Shown in pieces: positions 11,501-20,586 of a DNA stretch of 64,000 nucleotides. Source of the stretch: Actinocatenispora sera (GTDB lineage: Bacteria > Actinomycetota > Actinomycetes > Mycobacteriales > Micromonosporaceae); the NCBI RefSeq assembly GCF_018324685.1, contig NZ_AP023354.1, positions 6,530,426 through 6,594,425 of the forward strand, read 5' to 3'. Position 1 is the first letter of the stretch, and the number at the start of each line of letters is the position of its first letter. The position numbers and the translations under genes are program-made. The notes below the pieces were generated by a model. It had not been told where the DNA came from and searched no databases. It was given only the letters and a program-made list of their open reading frames with translations.

Positions 11501-13675
11501 TCAGTGGTGGTGGCGCCGGTGTCTGGGCTTGTGCTTGCCGCTGGACAGGTGGCCGGCGATCTTCTTCGACGGCTTGCCGAACTGCCGGACGGCATGCCCG
11601 GCAAGCGACCGGCGGATGGTGTTGCCGACCGCCCAGTCGACCTTGTCCGCGTACGCATCCCCGACCGCGTTGCGTGGGTTGTCCGGATCGGCGGCGATCG
11701 CCGCCGCGGCGAGCTGCGGGGTGAACCCGACGAACGTGGCGGTCTGGGTGTTGTCGGTGGTACCGGTCTTGCCGGCGAACGGCCGGCCGATCGAGGCGCC
11801 GAACCCGTTCGGCGCGGTCCCGCCGTTGCACTGCTTGTAGTAGCTCTGCTGCCCGACCGGGCAGCGGGCCGCGTCGGTGGCGGCGCGAGCCACGTCGGCC
11901 GAGATCACCCGGTGGCAGTCGGCGCCGGGGATCGAGACGGCCCTGCCGTCCCGGTTCGTCACGGCGAGCACGCTGCGCGGCGCGCAGTAGACGCCCTCCG
12001 CGGCGACCGTCGCGTACGCGTTCGCCAGGTCCAGCGGGGTCACCGCCGAGACGCCGAGGGTGAACGCGCCCCACTCGTGCGCGTTGCGGGCGAGCTTCGC
12101 GTCGGACGGGGCGAGGAACCGCACGCCGAGCTTCTTCGCCATCGCGACCGCCTTCTCCGCCCCGACCTGCTGTTCCAGCCAGGCGAAGTAGGTGTTGACC
12201 GAGCGGCCGAAGCCGTCCCACATCATCCGCTTGCCGTCCATCCAGGACGGGTTGGCATTGCTCGGACACCAGTAGCCGCCGCAGCTGGCCGGCCCGCCGC
12301 CGACCGGGTACTTCGTCTTCAGCTTCGCCGGCGCCTTGAACGAGGTGGCGAGCGGCTTGCCCGCGGACAGCGCGGCGAGCATGGTGAACATCTTGAACGT
12401 CGACCCGGCCTGGTAGCCGTAGATGTCGCCGCCGCCGGAGATCAGCGGGTTGGTGGTGTTCGGATAGTTGCCGCGCTGCCCGTTGTGCCGCGTCGATCTG
12501 CCGTTGTGGCTGGTGTCCAGGCTGTAGTTGCGGTTGGTCGCCATCGCCTGCACCTTGCCGGTGCGCGGCTGCACGACCGCCATGCTGATCGCGTACGGGT
12601 TGTGCGTCGACACCTGGCGCAACACCTCGTGCTGCGCGATCTGCTGGACCTTCGGGTCCAGCGTGGTGACGATCTTGAAGCCGCCCCGGTTCAGCGTGTC
12701 CAGCCGGGCCTGCCGGGTTTCGCCGAACTGCTGCTGCGCGGTCCACCAGCTCAGGAAGTAGTCGCAGAAGAAGCCCCAGTCGCGATGCTTGGCCGGCACG
12801 TCGACGCAGCCGTTCGGTACCTCCGAGGGGTGCAGCCCGAGCGGGCTGCGCTTCGCCGCCGCGGCCTTCTTCGCATCGACGTAGTGCAGCGCCACCATCT
12901 GGTCCAGCACGTAGTTGCGGCGCTGGGTGGCCGGCTTCGGGTCGGCCTGCGTCGGGTCGTACGCGTCGGGCGCCTTGACGAGGCCGGCAAGCAGCGCGGC
13001 CTGCGGCAGCGTCAGCTTCGACGGCGGCACCGAGAAGTACCGCTCGCTCGCCGCGTACACCCCGTAGGCCTGGTGACCGAACGCGGCGATGTTGAGGTAG
13101 CGGCGCAGGATCTCGGTCTTCGACATCCGCTTCTCCAGCGCCAGCGCGTACCGCATCTCGCGCAGCTTGCGGTCCGCGGTCTGCGCGGTGGCCGCCCGCG
13201 CCTGCTCCGGCGTCTTCGCCGCGGTGAACAGCACGTTCCGGACGTACTGCATGGTCAGCGTGGAGGCGCCCTGGCGGACGTCGCCGGCGCTGTTGTTCGC
13301 GATCAGCGACCGGAGCACGCCGTGCATGTCGACCCCGTGGTGCTGGTAGAACCTGGTGTCCTCGGCGGCCACGATGGCCCGTCGCATCACCGGCGGGATC
13401 TCGTCGATCCCGACGTCCTTGCGGTTCTCCTCGTAGAACGAGGTGATCACGGTCTTGCCGTCGGCCGCGTAGAGGTAGGAGTTCTCCGGCGACGGCGTGA
13501 TGGTGAGCTCGGTCGGCAGGTCCTCGAAGGTGTCCGAGCCGCTCTTCGCGGCGAAGCCGGTGGCACCGACCGCCGGGAACGCGACCGCGGCGACGACGAC
13601 GCCCGCGAGCACGCTCGCCAGCAACAGGTACGCGAGGTTCAGCAGGGGATGCCGGTCGCGGTCGGGGTTGGCCAC
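11501..13675 (-). CDS. Bifunctional (class A) penicillin-binding protein
   Basis: 724 residues. One N-terminal membrane anchor (about 11-36), then the GT51 glycosyltransferase with IVAAEDTRFYQHHGVD (catalytic Glu105) and RQGASTLTMQYVRN, followed by the transpeptidase domain with AGSTFKMFT (nucleophile Ser about residue 425), GRSVNTYF (SxN motif) and AGKTGTTD (KTG motif). All active-site motifs are intact. It polymerises and cross-links peptidoglycan at the outer membrane face. The tail is very basic and ends in His residues (KHKPRHRRHHH). It lacks the PASTA repeats of some relatives. Transcribed alone. Confidence 0.95.
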   Translation of the reverse strand: MANPDRDRHPLLNLAYLLLASVLAGVVVAAVAFPAVGATGFAAKSGSDTFEDLPTELTITPSPENSYLYAADGKTVITSFYEENRKDVGIDEIPPVMRRAIVAAEDTRFYQHHGVDMHGVLRSLIANNSAGDVRQGASTLTMQYVRNVLFTAAKTPEQARAATAQTADRKLREMRYALALEKRMSKTEILRRYLNIAAFGHQAYGVYAASERYFSVPPSKLTLPQAALLAGLVKAPDAYDPTQADPKPATQRRNYVLDQMVALHYVDAKKAAAAKRSPLGLHPSEVPNGCVDVPAKHRDWGFFCDYFLSWWTAQQQFGETRQARLDTLNRGGFKIVTTLDPKVQQIAQHEVLRQVSTHNPYAISMAVVQPRTGKVQAMATNRNYSLDTSHNGRSTRHNGQRGNYPNTTNPLISGGGDIYGYQAGSTFKMFTMLAALSAGKPLATSFKAPAKLKTKYPVGGGPASCGGYWCPSNANPSWMDGKRMMWDGFGRSVNTYFAWLEQQVGAEKAVAMAKKLGVRFLAPSDAKLARNAHEWGAFTLGVSAVTPLDLANAYATVAAEGVYCAPRSVLAVTNRDGRAVSIPGADCHRVISADVARAATDAARCPVGQQSYYKQCNGGTAPNGFGASIGRPFAGKTGTTDNTQTATFVGFTPQLAAAAIAADPDNPRNAVGDAYADKVDWAVGNTIRRSLAGHAVRQFGKPSKKIAGHLSSGKHKPRHRRHHH

Positions 13676-13932
13676 GCGGCGAGGCTACCGCGAAGCGCAC
13701 AGTAGGCGCACAACCGGCGGATCCGCGTGATCGCCACAGAACACACAGTGAGTACCAGTCGTGCCGTCGGAACCCGCCGCACGGTCGGGCCACCGGCTGA
13801 CAAACCCGGAAATGTCGACGTGCACACAAATGCGAGTGATAGGCAGAGACATGTCTTGCGGTACCCGGCGGGCGCCTTGACGCCGATGGGACGGCCCGGG
13901 TGCTGGCGGACCCGACGGGGGGAGGGTGCGCG

Positions 13933-15183
13933 GTGCGCGCAATGAGCCGAAACAACCGCACTACGCAGCGGAAACATCGGAAGGTTTCGGCGCTGGCCGG
14001 CGCCGCCGCGCTGGTGGCCACGGCGGCGCTGGGCAGCGGTACCGGTGCCGCCGCGCCGGCCGGCAAGCTCGTGACCTATCACGGCGTGAGCCTGCGGGTA
14101 CCGGCCGCCTGGCCGGTGATCGACCTGGCCCGGCACCCCGGCACCTGCGCCCGCCTCGACCGGCACGCGGTCTACCTCGGTACCCCCGGCGACTCGGCCG
14201 ACTGCCCGCCGCGCATCCTCGGCCGCACCGAGACGATCAGCCTGCGCCCGGCCGCGGCCACCGCGGCACCGGGCAGCACCGTCGTGACTCGCGGCGTACC
14301 GGAGGCCGCGCCGCGCAGCACCGACCACACCGGCCGGGTCGCGCTGGCCGCCGCGGGCGTCGAGCTGACCACCACGTACGGCAGCCGGCCGGAGCTGGTC
14401 GACGCCGTCCTGGCCAGCGCCCGGATCACCGAGCAGGCGCGCCCGCGGGCGATCCGGGAACCGGAGAACGAGCCGGCGGTGAGCACCAAGGTGCCCGGCA
14501 CGTTCCACGGGTACGGTTTCGACTCCTGCACCGCGCCGAGCTCCAAGACGATGGACGCGTGGCTCGCGAAGGCACGGTTCCGCGCGGTCGGCGTGTACAT
14601 CGGCGGCGGCGATCTCGGCTGCCCCGACCAGCCGAACCTCGACCCGTCCTGGGTGGCCCGGCAGACCGGCAAGGGCTGGCACGTGTTCGCCATGTACGTC
14701 GGCCGCCAGGCGCCGTGCTCGGGCGAGCCGTACCGGATCACCAGCGCGGCGAAGGCCTCCGGGCAGGCGAAGGCGGACGCCACCGACGCGGTACAGCAGG
14801 CGAAGCACTACGGCCTCGCCGCCGGGTCGATCATCATCCACGACATGGAGTTCTACCCGCGCGGCGGCTCCTGCTCGACCGCGGTACTGCGCTACCTGTC
14901 CACCTGGACCGCGACGATCAACGCGCTGCACTACCGCTCCGGGGTGTACTCCAGCCGGGCCGCGGCGATCGACGAGCTGGTCGCCGCCCGCAAGGCGGGC
15001 CGGTATCGGATGCCCGGGACGATCGATTTCGCCCAGTGGGACAAGAAACCGACCGTCAACAGCCGCTACATCCCGAGCAAGTACTGGTCCGGGCACCGGA
15101 TGAAGCAGTACTGGGGGGCGCACACCGAGACGCACGGCGGCATCAAGATCAACATCGACGCGGACTGGCTGTACGTGCACTGA
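13933..15183 (+). CDS. Secreted DUF1906 (Rv2525c-like, glycoside hydrolase-like) protein
   Basis: 416 residues. Basic N-terminus and hydrophobic signal segment (VSALAGAAALVATAALGSG), then a non-conserved domain of ~150 residues and a C-terminal DUF1906 TIM-barrel-like domain starting HGYGFDSCTAPSSKTMDAWL, with GVYIGG, SIIIHDMEFY and IDFAQWD segments typical of the family. The Rv2525c type is thought to act on cell-wall polysaccharide; activity is unproven. The GTG at 13933 is preferred because GGAGG lies seven bases upstream; ATG at 13942 is also possible. Several Cys residues suggest extracellular disulfides. Confidence 0.85.
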   Translation: MRAMSRNNRTTQRKHRKVSALAGAAALVATAALGSGTGAAAPAGKLVTYHGVSLRVPAAWPVIDLARHPGTCARLDRHAVYLGTPGDSADCPPRILGRTETISLRPAAATAAPGSTVVTRGVPEAAPRSTDHTGRVALAAAGVELTTTYGSRPELVDAVLASARITEQARPRAIREPENEPAVSTKVPGTFHGYGFDSCTAPSSKTMDAWLAKARFRAVGVYIGGGDLGCPDQPNLDPSWVARQTGKGWHVFAMYVGRQAPCSGEPYRITSAAKASGQAKADATDAVQQAKHYGLAAGSIIIHDMEFYPRGGSCSTAVLRYLSTWTATINALHYRSGVYSSRAAAIDELVAARKAGRYRMPGTIDFAQWDKKPTVNSRYIPSKYWSGHRMKQYWGAHTETHGGIKINIDADWLYVH

Positions 15184-15255
15184 GCACCGTAAGGCGGGCC
15201 GCGGCGCGGTACCGGGGCGGCGGATGCCGATCGAGCCGCGGGTAGTCTCTGGCCC

Positions 15256-15660
15256 ATGCGACGGTTCCTGTCGCCCCGCTGGCTGGCGCTGCACCTGCTG
15301 ATGGTGTTGGCGTTCGGTGTCTGCCTGTTCATGTCCTGGTGGCAGCTCACCCGCGCCCAGGGCGGCAACGCGCTGAGCTGGGGCTACACCTTCGAGTGGC
15401 CGGTGTTCGGGGTGTTCGCCGTGGTCTTCTGGGCCCGGCTGATCCGAGACGAGCGGCGCAAGATCTCCGCCGAGCCCCAGCCGGAACCGGAGCGGCTCAC
15501 CGCACCGGTGCTGCCGGGCGCGCCGCGGCCGATCCGCCGCACCGAGCGCCAGGTACCGGCCACGACGGTCGAGGACGACCCCGAACTCGCCGCCTACAAC
15601 GCCTACCTGGCCTGGCAGAATGCCAACCCGCACCGCAGCCGCCGGGACTACCCGGGCTGA
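15256..15660 (+). CDS. Small two-TM membrane protein with C-terminal LAAYNAYLA motif
   Basis: 134 residues. Two hydrophobic segments (about 9-31 and 43-63) flank a short loop containing SWWQLTRAQGGNALSW, then a cytoplasmic Pro/Arg-rich tail ends in DPELAAYNAYLAWQN. This layout is recognisable as a conserved actinomycete membrane protein of unknown role, usually next to a DUF3817 protein as here (19-base gap). TAGTCT at 15243-15248 lies seven bases before the ATG, so a leaderless transcript is plausible. The C-terminal motif also ends the CtaG-like protein at 10452. Confidence 0.8.
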   Translation: MRRFLSPRWLALHLLMVLAFGVCLFMSWWQLTRAQGGNALSWGYTFEWPVFGVFAVVFWARLIRDERRKISAEPQPEPERLTAPVLPGAPRPIRRTERQVPATTVEDDPELAAYNAYLAWQNANPHRSRRDYPG

Positions 15661-15679
15661 CACGACGAAAGGCAGCACC

Positions 15680-16030
15680 GTGGACGCTTCCGTCAGTGGC
15701 GCACTCACCCGCTATCGCATCATCGCGATCGTGGTGAGCGTCGGCCTGGTCGTCCTGTTCGGGATCGGGGTGCCGCTCAACCACCTGGCGCACATCTCGA
15801 TCGTGTCCGCGATCGTCGGCCCGCTGCACGGCTTCCTCTACATGGTGTTCCTGGTCCTCACGTTCGACCTGGCCCGCCGGCTGGACTGGCCGTACGGCCG
15901 GATGCTCGTGGTGATGCTGTGCGGCACCATCCCGGTCGTGTCGTTCGTCGCCGAGCACGTCACCACCAAGCGGGTGCGCGCCGACATCGCCGCCCGCACC
16001 GAGGCGCAGCAGCACGCGGCCACCGGCTGA
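15680..16030 (+). CDS. DUF3817 integral membrane protein
   Basis: 116 residues, three membrane segments. Conserved DUF3817 features are the early YRIIAIVVSVGLVVL helix, then VGPLHGFLYMVFLVLTFDLA and FVAEHVTTKRVRAD. Function unknown. The GTG at 15680 is chosen because AAAGG precedes it at the right distance and the family begins there; an upstream in-frame ATG at 15620 would overlap the preceding gene. It probably shares a transcript with the preceding small membrane protein. Confidence 0.88.
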   Translation: MDASVSGALTRYRIIAIVVSVGLVVLFGIGVPLNHLAHISIVSAIVGPLHGFLYMVFLVLTFDLARRLDWPYGRMLVVMLCGTIPVVSFVAEHVTTKRVRADIAARTEAQQHAATG

Positions 16031-16143
16031 GGCCCGTCAACCGGTGTCGGACAGCGCGGTCAGGCGCCACGGTCGACCTGGACGAGGTCTACGCGTACGG
16101 CTGGTCCGAACTGGAGCGGCTCGCCAGCCGGATGCGGGCCGGT

Positions 16144-16575
16144 CTAGGACCGCGCCGGTGGGGCGATGAACGCCAGGCGAAACTTGCCGATCCGGATCTC
16201 GTCGCCATGCGTGAGCACCGCCGACTCGACCCGCTCGTCGTTGAGATGGGTGCCGTTCAGGCTGCCGAGATCGCGCACCGAGAACCTCGTCCCGTCCCGG
16301 AGGAACTCGGCGTGCCGGCGGGACACCGTCACGTCGTCCAGGAAGATGTCGCCGTCGGGGTGCCGGCCGGCGGTGACCACGTCGCGGTCGAGCAGGAACT
16401 GGGCGCCGGTCTGCGGACCGCCACGCACCAGCAGCACCGCCAGATAGGGCGGTAGAGCCTCGGCGACCGCCGCGTTGTGGTCGGCTCGGGGATCACCGAG
16501 CATCTCGGCCAGGGTGTCCAGGTTGAGCACCGAGGTGGCGTCCATCAGCGGGTGCGTCTGGTCGGCAGTGGTCAT
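16144..16575 (-). CDS. FHA-domain protein, GarA/OdhI-like
   Basis: 143 residues. A forkhead-associated domain spans about residues 50-140, with the phosphothreonine-binding signature GRHPDGDIFLDD, SRRHAEF and SLNGTHL. The N-terminus carries DATSVLNLD, resembling the ETTSV phosphorylation motif of GarA/OdhI, which Ser/Thr kinases modify so that the protein folds back on its own FHA domain. GarA controls 2-oxoglutarate metabolism in mycobacteria. Here the gene opens the ESX locus, so a role in signalling to the secretion system is also possible. No kinase gene is in the window. Confidence 0.85.
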   Translation of the reverse strand: MTTADQTHPLMDATSVLNLDTLAEMLGDPRADHNAAVAEALPPYLAVLLVRGGPQTGAQFLLDRDVVTAGRHPDGDIFLDDVTVSRRHAEFLRDGTRFSVRDLGSLNGTHLNDERVESAVLTHGDEIRIGKFRLAFIAPPARS

Positions 16576-16766
16576 TGGGCCACCCTACCGCCGCAGCCGG
16601 ACAATAACCGCACAGCCCGACGCCCGGTGACACAGCCGCCCAGTTCACCGGCGGGTAACCGCCCGTGCCGGCCGCAACCACCCCATCCGCCGGTCACCCG
16701 GCCGCGCCGGCGGCCCGGCAACCGTCAGGCCGACCCCGCTCACCGGCGACCGCGAGACCGCGCCGG

Positions 16767-17411
16767 TCAGCTCGGCGGCACGATGCCGCGGCGGTACGCC
16801 TCACCGGTCAGCTCGGCGCGGCGGCGGGCGCCGGTCTTCTCCCGGATCCGGTCCAGGTGCGAGCGCACCGTCCGGACGCTGATGTTCAGCGCCTCGGCGA
16901 TGTCCTGGTCCCGCTCACCCGCCGCGACCAGCCCGAGCACCTCGCGCTCCCGGTCCGACAGCTCCAGCCGCACCCCGGCCTGCCGCTCCCGGGACGATTC
17001 GAGCAGGAACGAGGCGAGCGTCGGCGAGACGTAGCTGTTGCCGGCGGCGACCTCGCGCACCGCGCGCAGGATCTCGTCCGCGTCGGAGTTCTTGGTCAGG
17101 TAGCCGCGGGCGCCGGCCGCCATCGCCGCCAGCACGTCGCGGTGGTCGCCGTGCGCCGACACCACCAGTACCCGGTGGCCCCGGCCCACCACGTCGACCA
17201 CCGCGGCGGCGTCACGTACCCCGGGCAGCCGCAGGTCGAGGATGACCACGCCGCCGGGATCCGGCCGGTACGCGGAGAACTCCTCCAGCGAGCCGGCGGT
17301 GACCCCGACGGTCACGTCCGGCGCCTCGGACAGCGCGCGCACCAGCGCGGCGCGGTAGAGCGGGTGGTCCTCCACCACGCAGACCGCGATCTGCCGAACC
17401 GTCACGTCCAT
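16767..17411 (-). CDS. NarL/FixJ-family response regulator next to the ESX genes
   Basis: 214 residues. Receiver domain at 1-120 with the acidic pair in VVEDHP, phospho-acceptor Asp59 in VVILDLRLPG and the conserved Lys in GYLTKNSDADE; a LuxR-type helix-turn-helix follows (LSDREREVLGLVAAGERDQD, IAEALNISVRTVRSHLDRI). GGGAGGG sits just before the ATG at 17411. Its stop lies 3' of eccB with 40 bases between eccB's stop and this start, so both may be co-transcribed. No kinase is adjacent; the NarL-type kinase at 37104, at the other end of the ESX locus, is a possible partner. Confidence 0.92.
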   Translation of the reverse strand: MDVTVRQIAVCVVEDHPLYRAALVRALSEAPDVTVGVTAGSLEEFSAYRPDPGGVVILDLRLPGVRDAAAVVDVVGRGHRVLVVSAHGDHRDVLAAMAAGARGYLTKNSDADEILRAVREVAAGNSYVSPTLASFLLESSRERQAGVRLELSDREREVLGLVAAGERDQDIAEALNISVRTVRSHLDRIREKTGARRRAELTGEAYRRGIVPPS

Positions 17412-17451
17412 CGGCCCTCCCCAGGAAGCCATGCCACGAACCGGTCCACGG

Positions 17452-18831
17452 TCAGCCGGTACTCGCCGCGGCCGCGGTGGACAGCGTCGGCCCGGACGGG
17501 AACAGGGCCAGCAGGGTGGCCGGCACCGGCACCGGCCGGACCGACCCGTAGCCGAGCGCGGCGAGCGATGCGGAGTCCGCCACCCGGAACCGTTCGCCCT
17601 GGTCGGTGAGCAGGTACACGCTACCGGCGGAGACCACCGCGGCGCGTCCCGGCGGCAGGTAGATCTCGTTCGCGACCCGGTCGGTACGGCCGGAGACCGG
17701 CACCGGCTTCGCCCCGGCCGGCGCCGGGCTGGTGGCCAGCAGCAGCGTGCTCGGCGTACCACCGGAACCGGTGGCGCACACCGAAAGCCGGTCCGCGCCG
17801 GTCACCGGGCGCGGCAGCCGGGCCGGGAAGTCGGCCGGGTCGGCGTGCGCGCGCTTCGCGTCGGCGACGTCCGCGCCGGCCACGTCGACCAGCTTCGGCG
17901 CCGTCCCGCCGTACGCGGCGCGCTCCCCCGGCGCCCCCAGCAGCAGCGCAGCCTGCGTCTCGGTCACCGCGGCCAACCCGTCCGCGCGCACCACGTAGTA
18001 GCGGTACGACGGGGAGCCCACCGTCGCCGCCCGCAGTACCTGGCCGACCAGCCGGTCCTTGCCGCCCACTCGCACCCCGGCGCTGCCGGTGTGCGGCACG
18101 GTCGCAGCGGCCAGGTCGGGCCCGGCCGGCAGCGCGGCGACGAACGACGCCGGTACCGGTACCGGATCGACCGCGTCGAAGCCGATCGCGACCAGCGCGC
18201 GGTCGCTCGCCACCCGGTAGCGGGTGGCGGCGACGACCAGGTAGCGGCCGCCGTCCGGGTCCTGGACCACCAGGCCGCGGCTGGCCGGCACCGCGGTACC
18301 GGCGGGGCGGGCACCGACCAGCACCGTCGTGGTCGGGGTGGCCGCGGCAGGGCCACCGGTCGGCCGCTGCGCGCACACCGTCCATGGTCCGGACAGCAGC
18401 TGCTTGACCGCCGGCAGCGCCTCCGGCGCGCCGGCGATGCCGAGCGTGGCGCCGCGCGGCGCGTCGTGCAGCGCGCTTTCCGGCACGCTGACCGTGGCGG
18501 ATCCGTTGCCACCGGCCAGCAGTCGGGCCGAGGCGTAGTTGCGCATCGGGTGCAGCCGGCCGTCACCGCCGAGCACGTAGCTCGCGCCGGTGTCGGTCGC
18601 GAGCACCACCTGGCCGGTCTTCCGCCAGTCCGCGCCGGCGCCGGGCTTGAGCAGCCCGTACACCCCGAAGCCGCCGGCGACGAGCACCACCGCGGCCAGC
18701 CCCAGGATGCTGGACAGGATCAGCCGCCGGCTCGGCGACACCGGGTGGTTCGCGTCCGCCGCCACCAGCGCGGACACCAGCCGGCGGCGCAGGAACTGGT
18801 ACGCCTGCACCTGGTCGCGCTGGGTCCACAT
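17452..18831 (-). CDS. eccB: Type VII secretion protein EccB
   Basis: 459 residues. The family start MWTQRDQVQAYQFLRRRLVSAL is exact, followed by one membrane helix (~36-62) and a large extracytoplasmic region with the repeated Tyr/Gly-Val-D-rich modules of EccB (for example GIAGAPEALPAVKQLLSGPWTVCA and GYGSVRPVPVPATLLALFPSGP). EccB is part of the ESX membrane core with EccC, EccD and EccE. GAGG is nine bases before the ATG. Divergent from eccE. Confidence 0.95.
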   Translation of the reverse strand: MWTQRDQVQAYQFLRRRLVSALVAADANHPVSPSRRLILSSILGLAAVVLVAGGFGVYGLLKPGAGADWRKTGQVVLATDTGASYVLGGDGRLHPMRNYASARLLAGGNGSATVSVPESALHDAPRGATLGIAGAPEALPAVKQLLSGPWTVCAQRPTGGPAAATPTTTVLVGARPAGTAVPASRGLVVQDPDGGRYLVVAATRYRVASDRALVAIGFDAVDPVPVPASFVAALPAGPDLAAATVPHTGSAGVRVGGKDRLVGQVLRAATVGSPSYRYYVVRADGLAAVTETQAALLLGAPGERAAYGGTAPKLVDVAGADVADAKRAHADPADFPARLPRPVTGADRLSVCATGSGGTPSTLLLATSPAPAGAKPVPVSGRTDRVANEIYLPPGRAAVVSAGSVYLLTDQGERFRVADSASLAALGYGSVRPVPVPATLLALFPSGPTLSTAAAASTG

Positions 18832-19058
18832 CGCTGTCGTCCTCGCGGTCTCACGGTCGCTGCGGTGTCACGGGTCTCGCGGTCTGCCGGTCGTCGGCGT
18901 TTGCCGGGACCGTGGTCGGCGCCGCCGCTCGCCGGCCGCCCCGGGCGCTGGCCCGTGGTCCTTCCGGCCTCGACGGGCGGCCGGTACCCGGTGCACTATA
19001 TGTGGACCCGCCGAACCGCCGACACCGTAGAAATACCGACACCGATTGTGGGGCAGCC

Positions 19059-20114
19059 GTGGCGATCGCGACCCTGCCGGAGGCACCGGCGCCGGCCCGG
19101 CTGACACACCGCCGGCGCTTCCCCGTACGGCCCGGGCAGGTCGCCGCCTGGCAGCTCGCCGCGGCCGGCACGGTGCTTGCCGGTGCGCCCTGGCAGCTGC
19201 CCGGGATCGCCGTCGCCGCAACGGGTCTGGCCGCGGTGGCGGTGACCGCGCCGCGCTGGCGGGGCAGGTTCGGCTACCAGTGGCTCGGCTCGCTGGTGCG
19301 CTACCGGGCGCGCCGCGGTGCACCGGCGGCGAGCGAGGCGATCGACACGGTACTGCCCGGCCTCGCGGTGTCCACGTGCGCCGACCGGGCCGGCAACCGT
19401 ACCGGCGTCGCCGCGCACGGCCGGTTCTTCTCCGCGGTGCTGCGGATCGACGCCGGGATCGATCCGGCCGAGCTGATCGGCCCGCTGCTTGCCGGGTACC
19501 GGCGGGCCGAGCTGCCGCCGGCCGCGGTGCAGCTGGTGACCTGGCGGGTACCGGTCGGTGAGGAGCAGGTGCGCACCAGCTGGCTCGCGGTGCGGTTCTC
19601 GCCGGCGGCCTGCCCGGCGGCGGTGGAGGCGCGCGGCGGCGGCACCGCGGGGGCCCTGCGCGCCACCGCCAACTGCGCGCTGGCGCTCGGCCTGCAGCTC
19701 GCCGAGGCCGGCATCGAGGCACACGTACTGGACGGCGCCGCGCTGCGCGAGGAGCTCGCCGCGGCGCTCGGCGCCACCCCGGGCGCGGCGACCTCGATCG
19801 CCGAGCACTGGCGCGGCCAGCAGGTCGGCGGCGGCCAGCAGGCGGTGTACCGGCTGTCGGGCCGGGTGGACGTGGCCGACGCGCTGAACCGTCCGGCGCC
19901 CGACGACGCCGCGTTCACCGCCGTGTCGCTGACCCTGACCCGGCCGGACACCGGTACCGAGCCGGACGTGTCGCTGCTGCTGCGCGCCGGCGCGCCCGCC
20001 GCGCAGGGCCGGATCACCCCGGACACCGTGGTCGCCGACCTCGACCTGCCCGCGTACCGGCTGGACGGCGAGCACGCCCCCGCCACCCGCCGCACCCTCC
20101 CGCTGGCTCTCTAG
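19059..20114 (+). CDS. eccE: Type VII secretion protein EccE
   Basis: 351 residues. Two N-terminal membrane helices (about residues 24-60, WQLAAAGTVLAGAPWQLPGI then AVAATGLAAVAVTAP), then the conserved EccE cytosolic domain: FGYQWLGSLVRYRAR, GVAAHGRFFSAVLRID, TSWLAVRFSP and VYRLSG segments. EccE is a peripheral subunit of the ESX core membrane complex. The GTG at 19059 is the first start before the basic N-terminus and is preceded by GGGG; upstream in-frame codons lie in the promoter region shared with eccB. It ends at a strong hairpin. Confidence 0.88.
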   Translation: MAIATLPEAPAPARLTHRRRFPVRPGQVAAWQLAAAGTVLAGAPWQLPGIAVAATGLAAVAVTAPRWRGRFGYQWLGSLVRYRARRGAPAASEAIDTVLPGLAVSTCADRAGNRTGVAAHGRFFSAVLRIDAGIDPAELIGPLLAGYRRAELPPAAVQLVTWRVPVGEEQVRTSWLAVRFSPAACPAAVEARGGGTAGALRATANCALALGLQLAEAGIEAHVLDGAALREELAAALGATPGAATSIAEHWRGQQVGGGQQAVYRLSGRVDVADALNRPAPDDAAFTAVSLTLTRPDTGTEPDVSLLLRAGAPAAQGRITPDTVVADLDLPAYRLDGEHAPATRRTLPLAL

Positions 20115-20126
20115 CCGCGCACACGC

Positions 20127-20157
20127 AGGGACCCCGACCGTGATGGCCGGGGTCCCT
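20127..20157. terminator. Bidirectional terminator between eccE and DUF397
   Basis: AGGGACCCCG (20127-20136) pairs perfectly with CGGGGTCCCT (20148-20157) across an 11-base loop. It lies 13 bases after the eccE stop and 12 bases before the stop of the convergent DUF397 gene. Confidence 0.85.
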
Positions 20158-20168
20158 GACAGGTGTCG

Positions 20169-20363
20169 TTACAGGCTCTTGGCCGCTTCGGTGAACGCCC
20201 GGAACGCGGCCGGCTCGACCACCAGCACCGGCCCCTCCGGGTCCTTGCTGTCCCGCACGGCAACGACGCCAGGCAGATTGTCCGTCACCTCGACGCAATT
20301 ACCGTTGGCGCTGGACCGACCGCTCTTGCGCCAGGTGGCGCGGTTCAGGTCTGGCAGAGGCAT
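20169..20363 (-). CDS. DUF397 protein
   Basis: 64 residues, full DUF397 length. Family features are TWRKSGRSSANGNCVEV near the start, VVAVRDSKDP in the middle and AFRAFTEAAKSL at the end. DUF397 proteins are small partners of WhiJ/DUF5753-type helix-turn-helix regulators in streptomycetes and relatives and affect development in some cases. This is the second of two DUF397 genes trailing the regulator at 20587, spaced by 18 bases. Confidence 0.92.
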   Translation of the reverse strand: MPLPDLNRATWRKSGRSSANGNCVEVTDNLPGVVAVRDSKDPEGPVLVVEPAAFRAFTEAAKSL

Positions 20364-20381
20364 GCCGTGCCTTCCCTCTGG

Positions 20382-20573
20382 TCAGGCGTCGAGTTCGCCG
20401 CGGGAGACCTTCGCGGTGAAGGCGGACCAGCTACTCGGAGAACATCCGAGGACGGGTGACTGCTCGCCGAGCTTGGTGTCGCGCACCTGCACGAGGTTGA
20501 CCAGACGCACCTCGACGCAGGACCCGTTGGATGCCGAGCGGCTCGACTTCCGCCACTCGCTGTCGATAGGCAC
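20382..20573 (-). CDS. DUF397 protein
   Basis: 63 residues with the DUF397 pattern SEWRKSSRSASNGSCVEVRL, VQVRDTKLG and a C-terminal WSAFTAKVSRGELDA. It lies 13 bases downstream of the WhiJ-like regulator and is probably its cognate small antagonist or partner, as the pairing is recurrent in actinomycetes. It differs clearly from the next DUF397 gene, so the two are not a recent duplication. Confidence 0.92.
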   Translation of the reverse strand: MPIDSEWRKSSRSASNGSCVEVRLVNLVQVRDTKLGEQSPVLGCSPSSWSAFTAKVSRGELDA

Positions 20574-20586
20574 GTGGGTGCCCCTC

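Noticed and set aside
10452-14066. A 1204-codon open frame on the minus strand covering CtaG and the penicillin-binding protein
   Set aside because: Only its 3' part is CtaG; the rest is an Arg/Gly/Ala-rich shadow of the penicillin-binding protein frame, typical of very GC-rich DNA.
16068-16147. Short coding-like stretch reading VDLDEVYAYGWSELERLASR
   Set aside because: It has no start or clear end and overlaps the 3' end of the FHA gene. It could be the relic of a lost gene, but 80 bases are too few to support it.
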